64,000 nt of DNA, taken from the NCBI GenBank assembly GCA_964521575.1, contig CAZFSR010000003.1:140629-204628 (forward strand). Direction: 5' to 3'. The notes under the pieces are model-generated. The model was not told where the DNA came from. It searched no databases and was given only the letters and a program-made list of their open reading frames with translations. Of this stretch, positions 48,672 through 57,016 are shown piece after piece. The translations under genes were made by a program, and so were the position numbers. Position 1 is the stretch's first letter. Every line of letters begins with the position of its first letter. This stretch comes from 79-D21 sp964521575 (GTDB lineage: Bacteria; Synergistota; Synergistia; Synergistales; 79-D21).

Positions 48672-49186
48672 GTTGCCCAGGCCTCCCCGGATAGAGTCAC
48701 TCGGCCGTTTGGATCGGCCACTCCGTTCTTCCCACCGGCTTGCAGGTTTCCCTGCCGGACCGTGATTCCGCCTTCAAGATCCCAGAGCCGTCTTTCCGTA
48801 TCCCACCGGACGGTTTTCGCCTCCAGGTACAGGTCCTGTCCCTGTCTCAGGTTCGTGGCGATAACTTCCGAAAGCCTGATTTCGCCGCTCGTCTCCAGGC
48901 TTCCGGATGCAGCCCGCATTTTCCACCGGCCCCCGCCGCCCAGGGTAGCACCCACGTCCAGGGAAGAAGCCTCGACCCTCTCGTCCTGCATCTTCCTGGC
49001 TTCCTTCGCCTTTACCTGGAAAAGATCGCCGGAAATTTCCCTTTCAAGCTCGAGGTTTTCGATGAGAACCTGCGTCTTTGCGGTCTGGCGGGCCCGTTCG
49101 GGCAAGGAAAGGTCACGCCAGAGCACGAAAGCAAGCAGCCCAGCCGCGACAGAAAGGGCTAGCAGGAAACGGACCCGGTTACGCAC
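48656..49186 (-). CDS. lptC: LptC-like LPS export protein
   Basis: A 176-residue protein with one N-terminal membrane anchor (RFLLALSVAAGLLAFVLW) and a periplasmic beta-rich domain with repeats such as LVENLELEREISGDLFQVKA-like residues (VLIENLELEREISGDLF), matching the LptC/YrbK family. It would link the inner-membrane LptBFG transporter to the periplasmic bridge. GTG at 49186 is preferred because GGGGAGG lies 6 nt before it; a GTG at 49192 is too close. It overlaps lptD by 16 nt. LptA and LptBFG are not visible here. Confidence 0.82.
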   Translation of the reverse strand: MRNRVRFLLALSVAAGLLAFVLWRDLSLPERARQTAKTQVLIENLELEREISGDLFQVKAKEARKMQDERVEASSLDVGATLGGGGRWKMRAASGSLETSGEIRLSEVIATNLRQGQDLYLEAKTVRWDTERRLWDLEGGITVRQGNLQAGGKNGVADPNGRVTLSGEAWATWQKP

Positions 49187-49203
49187 GCTCACCCTCCCCT
49201 TCT

Positions 49204-49235
49204 CAAAAAGCTGCGGCGGTTTTCCCGCCGCAGCC
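49204..49235 (-). terminator. Terminator between the small secreted protein gene and lptC
   Basis: On the minus strand GGCTGCGGCGG and CCGCCGCAGC form a long GC stem around a 4-nt A-rich loop, followed by TTTTTGAG. It lies 31 nt after the stop at 49266, so lptC transcription must start inside or read through. Confidence 0.92.
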
Positions 49236-49265
49236 CCATCGCCCGCAAATCATTCCCTGTTCGGC

Positions 49266-49694
49266 CTACAGTCGGAAATCAATGACAGCGGAAACACCGA
49301 CCCCTTGGACGCGCCTTATTCCCTGGAGGGGGTTTTCCGAATCCATGGGGACCAGGATCTTGATCCTGAGCCTGCCCTGGAAGGCCGTCTCTATCTGGGC
49401 AACCGCTTTGGTCCTGTCGATCGCGGACTTCGGTCCGGCTACCTGCGCGGCGCCTATGGCCGTGCCGCTACCGATGGAGACGATCGGAACCACCTTCGTC
49501 GTCTCCGTTACGCCCACTTTCTGGTTAAAGGTGATCGTGTTGATGAATTCGTTCGCCGGCCCGGCGATCGCACTCACGAGAAAACCTCCACCAACGACCC
49601 CGATCAGGTCAGTCAGGTCGACCGCAAGAGCAGCTCCGCCAAAGAGGAGCGACAGGGCCAGGGCTGCTCCCACAACACTTTTCGGCAATTTCAA
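49266..49694 (-). CDS. Secreted hypothetical protein
   Basis: A 142-residue protein I do not recognise. An N-terminal signal peptide (SVVGAALALSLLFGGAALA, about 6-24) is followed by a Gly/Ala/Val-rich region (LTDLIGVVGGGFLVSAIAG) that might insert into or lie on a membrane, then a beta-rich tail with little charge. No catalytic or Cys motif is visible. Its ATG overlaps the stop of the longer secreted gene upstream by 4 nt, so the two proteins are probably made together. Confidence 0.78.
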   Translation of the reverse strand: MKLPKSVVGAALALSLLFGGAALAVDLTDLIGVVGGGFLVSAIAGPANEFINTITFNQKVGVTETTKVVPIVSIGSGTAIGAAQVAGPKSAIDRTKAVAQIETAFQGRLRIKILVPMDSENPLQGIRRVQGVGVSAVIDFRL

Positions 49695-50707
49695 GGTTTA
49701 ACCCCTCCCTTCGCATCGTCCGACACCGGCCCGGTTTTCATGTCCACCGGGTTGAGCATCCCATGCAGCCCTTTCGGCACAGGGTAGGACATCACGTTCG
49801 AAAGTTCGGCCGTTTCAAGGTAAAAAGGCGTTCCTTCCTGAAGGTCCGAAACATCGCCCCTCACCAGCAATCCGCCCGCCAGTCCGACGGGACCGAGCAG
49901 GACCAACCCCAAGAAACTGGCCCCAGCGGCGGCCACGATGGAATCGTCAGCCTTGGCAGCCTTTCGGGCCCGCTCTCCCATGAAAACGGCAACCGTTTCC
50001 GGCCCGAGGGGAAGAAGCCTATCAAAGGCGATACGGATTTCCGCTTTCCTTCCGAATGAGCGGGGAGGCTGGACGGAGTCCACGTGCCCGGTCACGATAC
50101 TTCCCTTGGGGGCGATCAGCAGCCCGCCCAACGTCAAATCTCCAGCAAGCCTCATCTTGACCGGGTCGCCGGCTTTTGCGGTCTTGGCGGAAAGAGTCTG
50201 GGCCAATTCCACCTTGAATACCGTCTGTGCGGGAATTTCCGCCGGGCGGCCCGAAACCGGCTCCGGCAGGAGCATGCCGGTCAAGCGCTCCAGGCGCATC
50301 GCCAGGGGCTTCCCGTCCTGGGAGGTCCCCTCCAGTTGTTTTTCCAGGTCCCCGATGCGGCCGGAAGCGGCCATTTCGGGGCGAATCTGCTGCAGGACCG
50401 CCCATTCGGCGACTCCAAGCTTGAAAAGGAAAGAAGGCTGTCCCGCGGATCCCTGCTTCAGGAAAGAAAGGAGGGACTGTTGTCTTTCCGAAAGGCTCCC
50501 GGGCAGTTCCCTGCCGAAAAGATCCTTTTCGACCTGTCCGAGCCTCGTCACCAGTCCCCCACCCTGTGTCGCCTCCTGCCCGTAAACGAGGTGCTCGATT
50601 TCGCCGAGGGTCTGGAAAACCGTTTCCTCGGCACAGGCGGAAGCCGCCAGGACCAGGGTCGCGACCAGGGCCAGGAAAATCCTCATGCCTCTTTGGGAAC
50701 TCTTCAT
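49691..50707 (-). CDS. Secreted hypothetical protein with central beta domain
   Basis: A 338-residue protein, function unrecognised. The signal peptide is residues 9-26 (IFLALVATLVLAASACA). Residues 30-150 are helical with a leucine/glutamine-rich pattern. Residues about 170-245 (FKVELAQTLSAKTAKAGDPV, SIVTGHVDSV) form a beta domain with the AxxGDxVxxRLxxD layout seen in some secretion-system or envelope proteins; this is a weak resemblance. A hydrophobic Gly-rich segment follows (AAAGASFLGLVLLGPVGLAGGLL). The ATG at 50707 follows GGGAGGG. It overlaps the following gene by 4 nt. Confidence 0.75.
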   Translation of the reverse strand: MKSSQRGMRIFLALVATLVLAASACAEETVFQTLGEIEHLVYGQEATQGGGLVTRLGQVEKDLFGRELPGSLSERQQSLLSFLKQGSAGQPSFLFKLGVAEWAVLQQIRPEMAASGRIGDLEKQLEGTSQDGKPLAMRLERLTGMLLPEPVSGRPAEIPAQTVFKVELAQTLSAKTAKAGDPVKMRLAGDLTLGGLLIAPKGSIVTGHVDSVQPPRSFGRKAEIRIAFDRLLPLGPETVAVFMGERARKAAKADDSIVAAAGASFLGLVLLGPVGLAGGLLVRGDVSDLQEGTPFYLETAELSNVMSYPVPKGLHGMLNPVDMKTGPVSDDAKGGVKP

Positions 50708-50745
50708 CGGTGTCGCCCTCCCTTCCAGATCTGCGATGCTGCCCC

Positions 50746-52353
50746 CTATTGACCGTATTTCACCGCTGCCGCCACGAATTCCCTGAACAGGGGATGCGGC
50801 CTTACCGGGCGCGATTTGAATTCTGGATGGAACTGGACGCCGACGAACCAGGGATGGCCTTCCAGTTCGACGATCTCGACTAGATCCCTGCCGGGGCAGA
50901 TCCCGGCCATTCGAAGGCCACGGGCACCCAGGCGATCCCGGTATTCGTTGTTGAACTCGTAGCGGTGCCGGTGACGCTCGTGGATCAGAGCCTGGCCGTA
51001 GGCACGCTCGGCATGTGTTCCGGGTAGAGGTTCGCACGGATAGGTTCCCAGCCTCATCGTGCCTCCCATGTTGCTGATGTGCCGCTGCTCCTCCATGAGA
51101 TGGATAACCGGATTCGGGGTTCCCGGGTCGATCTCCGAGCTATGGGCCGCCGCAATCCCGCAGACGTTCCGCGCAAACTCCACCACGGCAACCTGCATTC
51201 CCAGGCACAGCCCGAAATACGGGATCCCGTTCTTCCTGGCGTAACCGGCAGCCGCGATTTTGCCCTCAATCCCCCGGGAGCCGAAACCGCCGGGAACAAG
51301 GATACCCTGAACACCCTGGAGAAGCTCCGAAGGTCCCAGCCTTTCCACCTCTTCGGCCTCCACGGGACGAAGACGGACCTTCACCCGGTTGTGAACACCC
51401 GCATGGGTCAACGCCTCGACAACACTGAGGTAGGCGTCCTTGTGACTGACGTACTTGCCCACCATGGCGATCTCGACCTCTCCGGCCGGATTGAGGAAGC
51501 TTTCCACGAATGCGCTCCAGTCGCCAAGGTCCGGCTCCTTTTCGGCTGGAAGACCCAAACGCCTCAGGACGATCCGGTCGAAGCCCTGGCGGTAAAGTTG
51601 CAGGGGAACGTTGTAGATCGTCTCTTCGTTCAGCGCCTCCACGACGCTGTCTTTTGCCACGTTGCAGAAAAGGGCGATCTTGTCCCTGATCTCGTTGCCG
51701 AGTTCATACTGAGACCGGCAGACAATGATGTCCGGCTGGATCCCGATTCGTCTCAGCTCGTTCACGCTGTGCTGGGTTGGCTTCGTCTTGAGTTCGCCTG
51801 CGGCAGAGATATAGGGAACCAGTGTGACATGGCAGTACAGGACGTTCTCGCGCCCGACCCGGGACACGATCTGCCGTATCGCTTCGAGGAAGGGCAAACC
51901 CTCGATGTCGCCGACCGTTCCGCCGATCTCGGCGATCACGACGTCGTTGTCGTCCGCAACCCGCAGGATGCGCTCCTGGATCTCGTTGGTGATGTGCGGA
52001 ATGACCTGGACGGTCGCCCCGAGATACCGGCCTTCCCGTTCCTTAGAGATGACCGCCGAGTAGACCTTCCCGGTCGTGACGTTGTTGTCGCAGACGAGGG
52101 ATTCATCGACGAACCGTTCGTAATGTCCCAGGTCGAGATCGGTTTCGGCGCCATCGTCGGTCACGAAAACCTCGCCGTGCTGGAACGGGTTCATCGTTCC
52201 CGCATCGACGTTGATGTAGGGATCCATCTTGATGATGGAAACCTTCAGCCCCCGCTTTTTAAGGAGAGTTCCCAGTGATGCGGCGGTGATTCCCTTTCCC
52301 AGCGAAGAAACGACCCCACCGGTGACGAATACGAACTTCGGCTTCTTTTCCAT
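50746..52353 (-). CDS. pyrG: CTP synthase
   Basis: A 535-residue enzyme that aminates UTP to CTP with glutamine and ATP. The synthase domain begins KFVFVTGGVVSSLGKGITAA and includes KMDPYINVDAGTMNPFQHGEVFV; the C-terminal glutaminase has GLCLGMQ (catalytic Cys) and GVQFHPEFKSRP. The ATG at 52353 is the family start with GGGAGGC before it; an upstream in-frame ATG adds 20 unlikely residues. Downstream of the LysM/M23 gene on the same strand after about 140 nt without a clear promoter match. Confidence 0.98.
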   Translation of the reverse strand: MEKKPKFVFVTGGVVSSLGKGITAASLGTLLKKRGLKVSIIKMDPYINVDAGTMNPFQHGEVFVTDDGAETDLDLGHYERFVDESLVCDNNVTTGKVYSAVISKEREGRYLGATVQVIPHITNEIQERILRVADDNDVVIAEIGGTVGDIEGLPFLEAIRQIVSRVGRENVLYCHVTLVPYISAAGELKTKPTQHSVNELRRIGIQPDIIVCRSQYELGNEIRDKIALFCNVAKDSVVEALNEETIYNVPLQLYRQGFDRIVLRRLGLPAEKEPDLGDWSAFVESFLNPAGEVEIAMVGKYVSHKDAYLSVVEALTHAGVHNRVKVRLRPVEAEEVERLGPSELLQGVQGILVPGGFGSRGIEGKIAAAGYARKNGIPYFGLCLGMQVAVVEFARNVCGIAAAHSSEIDPGTPNPVIHLMEEQRHISNMGGTMRLGTYPCEPLPGTHAERAYGQALIHERHRHRYEFNNEYRDRLGARGLRMAGICPGRDLVEIVELEGHPWFVGVQFHPEFKSRPVRPHPLFREFVAAAVKYGQ

Positions 52354-52491
52354 GGCGCCTCCCAAGGGTTTTGGGCCTATTGGCTCACAGGCCTTTTTGT
52401 TCGTGCAAATCAAGAAGGCCCCGTCTCGCCCCTCTTATCATAAACGAGTCGATCGAGGCCTTCATGCGTCATTCTACGGGCATCCCCGCTT

Positions 52492-53922
52492 CTAGCGCAG
52501 AACCCGGAGCGGGTTTACTGGCCTCCCGTTCACTCGCACCTCGAAGTGGCAGTGGCTTCCGGTGGAACGCCCCGTGCTGCCCACAGCGGCGATGGTCTGT
52601 CCCTGCTGCACACGGCTTCCGGATCCGACCATGAGGCGGCTGCAATGGGCATACAGGGTGGTGTAGCCTCCGCCGTGATCCACGACGACCGTTCGACCGT
52701 ATCCGCTCATCCATCCGGTGTAAACGACCACTCCGGACTTCGCCGCAACGATCGCCCGCCCAGTGGGGCCCTTGATGTCCAGACCGGTGTGGAAATCCCT
52801 CCTTCCGGAGAAGGGGTCCCCTCGCCAGCCGAAACGGCTGTTGATCTTGCCGACCACCGGCCACCTGAACGAACGCGAGTAGGCCGCGCCTGACGGAACC
52901 GGGACGTTCACTCCCCCGATCCGCTTTCTCGGCGTTGTGGGCTCTTCCCGGGTTTCATCAAGCGGCTTGGCTCCCGGAACAAAGATTTCCTTCCCGACCA
53001 CGAGTTCTTTCTCGCTTCCCATGCCGTTTGCCAGAAGGATGGCCTCGGCGAAGCTGCCGAACCGTTTCGCAATCCCGGCCACGGTGTCTTTCTTCCTGAC
53101 CTTGTAGAGAATACCGTCCTGGTTGGGCACCCTCAGGACCGTGCCCAGCTTCAGGTAATCCGGGTTCTTGATCGTGTTGCAGCCGAACAGGGTGTTGACG
53201 TCCAGGTTGAAGGCGTTCGCGATGGACCACAGGCTGTCTCCCTGCTTGACCGTATAGTTGGCGATGATCAACAGCTTGGCCTGTTTCTGGCGGTCTAGCT
53301 CGAGCTTCTTGAGGCGGCGGATTTCCTTCAGGACGGCCAAAACATCCGATTCCGTGTTGGGCACGAGGATCCGCTGGCCACCCAGGAGGCTATCAGGGTC
53401 CTTGATTTCGTTGGCCACGCTCAGGGATTTCTGGGAAATATGGTAATGGTCGGCGATCTGGGACAGGGTTTCCCCGTCCGCCACCGTGTGGACCTTCCAC
53501 GGTTGTTTCCCCGCTGCTCCCTCGCCGGGTTCGGGCTCAGGAGCCTCCTGGCCGTAAGGTGTTCCAGGGACCTCCTGCAGGATAACCTCCTCGTCGTTCA
53601 GCGAGGGAGCCCCGGGCAGGGGACCAATGCCCATCCCCTGAAGAAGGGACAATCCCGCTTGGGGTTGTTCCGCCGCTTCGGCGATGTCCGCTCTCAGGGT
53701 ATTCGACACGTCGACAATGAGGAAGCCCTCCTCGACCCTGGCATCCGACTCGGGCAGTTCAGTCGGTAGGTCGCTCCACAGGCCACCGGCCTTGTTGCCG
53801 GCGGAAACGGTCAGCACCGTAGCCCCGCAAAGCAGGAGCAGCATGACGATCCAGAAGCCAAGCCTCCCGCTTCGGATCCGGTGTTTTCGATGTGGCCTGA
53901 AGCCGCGTCTCTGCACGCCCAT
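52492..53922 (-). CDS. LysM and M23 peptidase-domain cell-wall protein
   Basis: A protein of about 476 residues with one N-terminal anchor (residues 23-43, LGFWIVMLLLLCGATVLTV). Three LysM modules lie at about 145-192 (HTVADGETLSQIADHYHIS), 225-270 (YTVKQGDSLWSIANAF) and 275-320 (YKVRKKDTVAGIAKRFG). They are followed by a C-terminal M23 domain with HTGLDIKGPTG and the final zinc motif HCHFEVRVNG. NlpD/EnvC-like, binding and cutting or activating peptidoglycan hydrolysis. GTG at 53925 or ATG at 53922 is the start. It lies 16 nt after rho. Confidence 0.93.
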   Translation of the reverse strand: MGVQRRGFRPHRKHRIRSGRLGFWIVMLLLLCGATVLTVSAGNKAGGLWSDLPTELPESDARVEEGFLIVDVSNTLRADIAEAAEQPQAGLSLLQGMGIGPLPGAPSLNDEEVILQEVPGTPYGQEAPEPEPGEGAAGKQPWKVHTVADGETLSQIADHYHISQKSLSVANEIKDPDSLLGGQRILVPNTESDVLAVLKEIRRLKKLELDRQKQAKLLIIANYTVKQGDSLWSIANAFNLDVNTLFGCNTIKNPDYLKLGTVLRVPNQDGILYKVRKKDTVAGIAKRFGSFAEAILLANGMGSEKELVVGKEIFVPGAKPLDETREEPTTPRKRIGGVNVPVPSGAAYSRSFRWPVVGKINSRFGWRGDPFSGRRDFHTGLDIKGPTGRAIVAAKSGVVVYTGWMSGYGRTVVVDHGGGYTTLYAHCSRLMVGSGSRVQQGQTIAAVGSTGRSTGSHCHFEVRVNGRPVNPLRVLR

Positions 53923-53938
53923 CACCTCGCAGACCTTT

Positions 53939-55282
53939 TCAGGAAAGCTTGATCGTTGCCAGGAAATCCTTGTTGCAGGCCGTATTCTTCAGTTTATCGA
54001 TAACCAGCCCCAACACCTCTGCCTCATCGGCATTGACGATCCTCCGGCGAAGAATCCAGAGGCGCTGCAACTCGTCCTCGTCCATGAGCAGTTCTTCCTT
54101 CCGGGTACCCGAGCGCGTGATGTCGATCGCCGGGAAAAGCCGCTGTTCCGCCAGCTTCCTCGAAAGCTGGACTTCCATGTTGCCGGTCCCCTTGAACTCC
54201 TCGTAGATGACGTCGTCCATCCTGCTCCCCGTTTCCACAAGGGAAGTTCCGATCACCGTGAGGCTGCCGCCCTCCTCGATGTTGCGGGCCGCCCCGAAGA
54301 AGCGCTTCGGGAAATACAGGGCGGCTGGATCCATGCCTCCCGACAGGGTCCGGCCGGAAGGGGGAACGATCAGGTTGGAAGCCCGAGCCAGGCGGGTGAT
54401 CGAATCGAGGAGGAGAACCACGTCCTTGCCGACTTCGACGAGCCTTTTCGCTTTTTCAAGGGCCAGGTTGGCCACGCGCATGTGTTCCTCAGCGGGGCGG
54501 TCGAAAGTCGAAGCGATCACCTCGCCGTCTACCGAGCGCGCCATGTCGGTGACCTCCTCGGGACGTTCGTCGATCAGGAGGACCATGAGCAGGACCTCGG
54601 GGTGGTTCACCGTGACGGCGTTTGCGATCTTCTTAAGGAGAGTGGTCTTTCCCGCCTTCGGAGGAGAGACGATCAGGGCCCGCTGCCCCTTGCCAATCGG
54701 GGCAAAAAGGTCCACCAGGCGCGTCGACACTTCTTTCGATTCGGTCTCAAGCTTGAGCCGCTCGTTGGGGAAAATCGGGGTCAAGGCCTCGAAATGAGGT
54801 CTTTTACGGGCGTTCTCGGGATCCGCAAAGTTCACCATCTCTACGCGAAGGAGGGCCTCGTAGTGTTCCTGGTCCTTCGGAGGGCGGATCAGCCCCCATA
54901 CGACGTCCCCGTTCCGGAGGCCGAACCTGCGGATCTGGGAAAGGGATAGGTAGATGTCGTGATCGCTCGGGAGAAGGCCCTTGGGCCGGAGAAAGCCGAA
55001 TCCCTCGGGCAGGGTTTCCAGCGTTCCGCCTCCGAAACGGTAACCCTGGCTTTCTGCGTTGGCCTTCAGGACAGCGACAAGCAGGTCTTCCTTTCGCCGG
55101 CAGGAGGAACAGCCTACGGCCCCCAGTTCCTTCGCGATCTTCTTGAGCTCCGTGACGGTGAGAGAGGCCAGCTTCCCGTAGGAGTAGCGGGGTCTGGGGG
55201 CGGCGGCTTCGGGAGTTTCGACGCCGTTTTGCGGAGTGGCTTCGACCTGGACTTGCCCGTTCGTCATCTGGTTATCCGCCAT
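53939..55282 (-). CDS. rho: Transcription termination factor Rho
   Basis: A 447-residue hexameric RNA helicase. An N-terminal extension of about 45 residues with a Cys pair (VGCSSCRRKEDLLV) precedes the RNA-binding domain with GFGFLRPKGLLPSDHDIYLS; the ATPase domain has the Walker A SPPKAGKTTLLKK and ALIVSPP, LIDERPEEVTDM and DSITRLARASN. Intact and of normal length. Its start is 10 nt inside the transaldolase gene. The following gene is a cell-wall peptidase. Confidence 0.97.
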   Translation of the reverse strand: MADNQMTNGQVQVEATPQNGVETPEAAAPRPRYSYGKLASLTVTELKKIAKELGAVGCSSCRRKEDLLVAVLKANAESQGYRFGGGTLETLPEGFGFLRPKGLLPSDHDIYLSLSQIRRFGLRNGDVVWGLIRPPKDQEHYEALLRVEMVNFADPENARKRPHFEALTPIFPNERLKLETESKEVSTRLVDLFAPIGKGQRALIVSPPKAGKTTLLKKIANAVTVNHPEVLLMVLLIDERPEEVTDMARSVDGEVIASTFDRPAEEHMRVANLALEKAKRLVEVGKDVVLLLDSITRLARASNLIVPPSGRTLSGGMDPAALYFPKRFFGAARNIEEGGSLTVIGTSLVETGSRMDDVIYEEFKGTGNMEVQLSRKLAEQRLFPAIDITRSGTRKEELLMDEDELQRLWILRRRIVNADEAEVLGLVIDKLKNTACNKDFLATIKLS

Positions 55283-55928
55283 GCGACTTTTTCTGAACCT
55301 CCCAGTCCGCCAGGAACTTCTTCAGCCCGCTGTCCGTCAGCGGGTGATGGAACATTTGCTCCAGGACTTTGTACGGGACCGTCGCGACATGGGCTCCGTA
55401 GAGGGCTGCCTCGAAAACATGCCGCGTGTGCCGCAGGCTCGCTGCAATGACCTGGGTCTGGATGCCCTGGACATCGAAGATCTCGACGATGTCCCTGACA
55501 AGCCCCGACCCGTCTTCACCGATGTCGTCCAGCCGGCCCACAAATGGGCTGACGTAACTGGCCCCGGCGGCTGCCGCCAGCAGGGCCTGCTGGGGGGAGA
55601 AAACGAGGGTGACGTTGGTAGGAATCCCCTCCTGGTACAGGGCCCGAACTGCCCCCATCCCCTCGGGGATCATCGGGATCTTCACCACGACGTTTGGAGC
55701 CAGGGAAAAGAGCCTTCGCGCTTCGAGGATCATCGCGTCGGTCGACGTGGAGAGCACTTCGGCGCTGATCGGCCCCTCCACGATCGAGGCAATTTCCCTG
55801 ATGCGGGTCTGGAAATCGACCCCCTCCCTCGCGACGAGAGTGGGATTTGTCGTGACGCCGGAGAGAACGCCCCACTCGACCCCTTGTCTGATTTCATCAA
55901 GATTTGCCGTATCGAGGAAAAATCTCAT
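55272..55928 (-). CDS. Transaldolase (TalC/FSA group)
   Basis: A 218-residue small transaldolase: MRFFLDTANLDEIRQGVEWG, GVTTNPTLVAREG, NVVVKIPMIPEGMGAVRAL (Schiff-base Lys in VKIPM), SPFVGRLDDIG and a C-terminal helix. The group contains bacterial transaldolase (pentose phosphate pathway) and fructose-6-phosphate aldolase; the two are not separable by eye. AAAGGAATC precedes the ATG. It overlaps rho by 11 nt. Confidence 0.93.
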   Translation of the reverse strand: MRFFLDTANLDEIRQGVEWGVLSGVTTNPTLVAREGVDFQTRIREIASIVEGPISAEVLSTSTDAMILEARRLFSLAPNVVVKIPMIPEGMGAVRALYQEGIPTNVTLVFSPQQALLAAAAGASYVSPFVGRLDDIGEDGSGLVRDIVEIFDVQGIQTQVIAASLRHTRHVFEAALYGAHVATVPYKVLEQMFHHPLTDSGLKKFLADWEVQKKSHGG

Positions 55929-55949
55929 GTTTTGATTCCTTTCACCCTT

Positions 55950-56393
55950 CTATTTACCGGGAGGCTTGATTGTGAATTCGACCTTCGCCCGCTGGCGGCC
56001 GTTCAGGTCGATGGACACATGGTTTGACCCGGCAGGCAGGGGAGAAGCGTCTTCTTTCAGGAGGTAAAAAACCTTGTTGCCGTTGCCGGACGCCAGGGAA
56101 ACGTTCTCCTGGTATATGAGGCGGTTTTCGTGAACCCATTCGATACGCAGGCGATCCCCTTCATGGGCGCCCTGGTAATTGAAGGTCAGGCAAAGCTGGC
56201 GGCTGCCGTAGGGGAAAGTCGAACCCGGATTGAGGGGCTGGAGTTTCTCGTCGAGGTCCTCGCAGATGATGACCTGGGAGAGTTGGAAGGGTTCCCTGAT
56301 AAAAGCGTGACGGACACCCCAAGCGACTAGGACGACGGCAAACCCGACGAGGACCATCAGGCGAAGGAGCGCCACTTTCCGGATTCTGGCCAT
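55950..56393 (-). CDS. Membrane-anchored hypothetical protein
   Basis: A 147-residue protein with an N-terminal helix (residues 11-27, LMVLVGFAVVLVAWGV) and a beta-rich exterior domain containing two Cys (VIICEDLD, SRQLCLTFNYQG). The arrangement LxFNYQGAHEGDRLRIEW, then SLASGNGNKVFYL and HVSIDLNGRQRAKVEF, is immunoglobulin-like, resembling DUF2914-type or carbohydrate-binding beta sandwiches. Not assignable. GGAGGATGGG precedes the ATG. It is 21 nt upstream of transaldolase and divergent from the ECF gene. Confidence 0.78.
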   Translation of the reverse strand: MARIRKVALLRLMVLVGFAVVLVAWGVRHAFIREPFQLSQVIICEDLDEKLQPLNPGSTFPYGSRQLCLTFNYQGAHEGDRLRIEWVHENRLIYQENVSLASGNGNKVFYLLKEDASPLPAGSNHVSIDLNGRQRAKVEFTIKPPGK

Positions 56394-56423
56394 AGCTTAA
56401 CACCCATCCTCCCCGAATGGCAA

Positions 56424-56454
56424 CCAGAAGGGGGAGGTTTTGTTCCCCTTCTGG
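56424..56454. repeat. Inverted repeat in the divergent region before the ECF S gene
   Basis: CCAGAAGGGG (56424-56433) and CCCCTTCTGG (56445-56454) are exact 10-nt reverse complements separated by 11 nt. No T tract follows on either strand, so it is probably not a terminator. It lies between two divergent genes and may be an operator. Confidence 0.65.
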
Positions 56455-56524
56455 CACTACCCCGGACACTTTACCACGGGTATAGTGGGGGCGCAACAAA
56501 ACCAAGGTTCAGGAGTGATCCTTC

Positions 56525-57016
56525 ATGAACGACGCAGCCAAGCCCGGGACAACGGGCGCGGGGCGAGTCGCGCTGGGCGGGTTGCTTGCAGCCTGCGTCA
56601 CGGCAGCCACGCTACTGAGCATCCCCCTTCCGGGTTTTCGTCTTTATTTCAACATGGGAGAGGGCATTATCTACACCGTCGCCCTGACCAAGGGGCCCTT
56701 TTACGGCGCCGCCGCCGGCGGCATCGGGGCTTCGCTGGCCGACCTGATCCTCGGATACCCGCTCTGGGCTCCTTTCACCCTCGTCATCAAGGGCCTGGAG
56801 GGCTTCCTTGTGGGAACCCTGAGGAAAAACCGCCTGCTGGCCCTCGCGATCGGCATGAGCGTCATGATCGCAGGTTACACGACCCTTGCAGGCATCCTCT
56901 ACGGGTGGAAGGCCGCACCCGTGGAATTCGTCACGGATGTCCTGCAAACCGGCATCGGGGCCTCCGTTGCCCTTCTTCTGACCAAAGCCCTCGGGCGCTT
57001 CACCGGCAAGAACTAG
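56525..57016 (+). CDS. ECF-type transporter substrate-binding (S) component
   Basis: A 163-residue, six-helix membrane protein of the ECF S-component family (vitamin or metabolite uptake). It has a Gly/Ala-rich first helix (GGLLAACVTAATLLSIPLPG) with YFNMGEGIIYTVALTKGPFYGAAAGGIGA following, and short loops with few charges. The family's AxxxA interface pattern is suggested by AAAGGIGASLA. It works with an energising module (EcfT/EcfA) that is not in the window. Substrate unknown. The ATG lies about 8 nt after CAGGAG. Confidence 0.85.
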   Translation: MNDAAKPGTTGAGRVALGGLLAACVTAATLLSIPLPGFRLYFNMGEGIIYTVALTKGPFYGAAAGGIGASLADLILGYPLWAPFTLVIKGLEGFLVGTLRKNRLLALAIGMSVMIAGYTTLAGILYGWKAAPVEFVTDVLQTGIGASVALLLTKALGRFTGKN

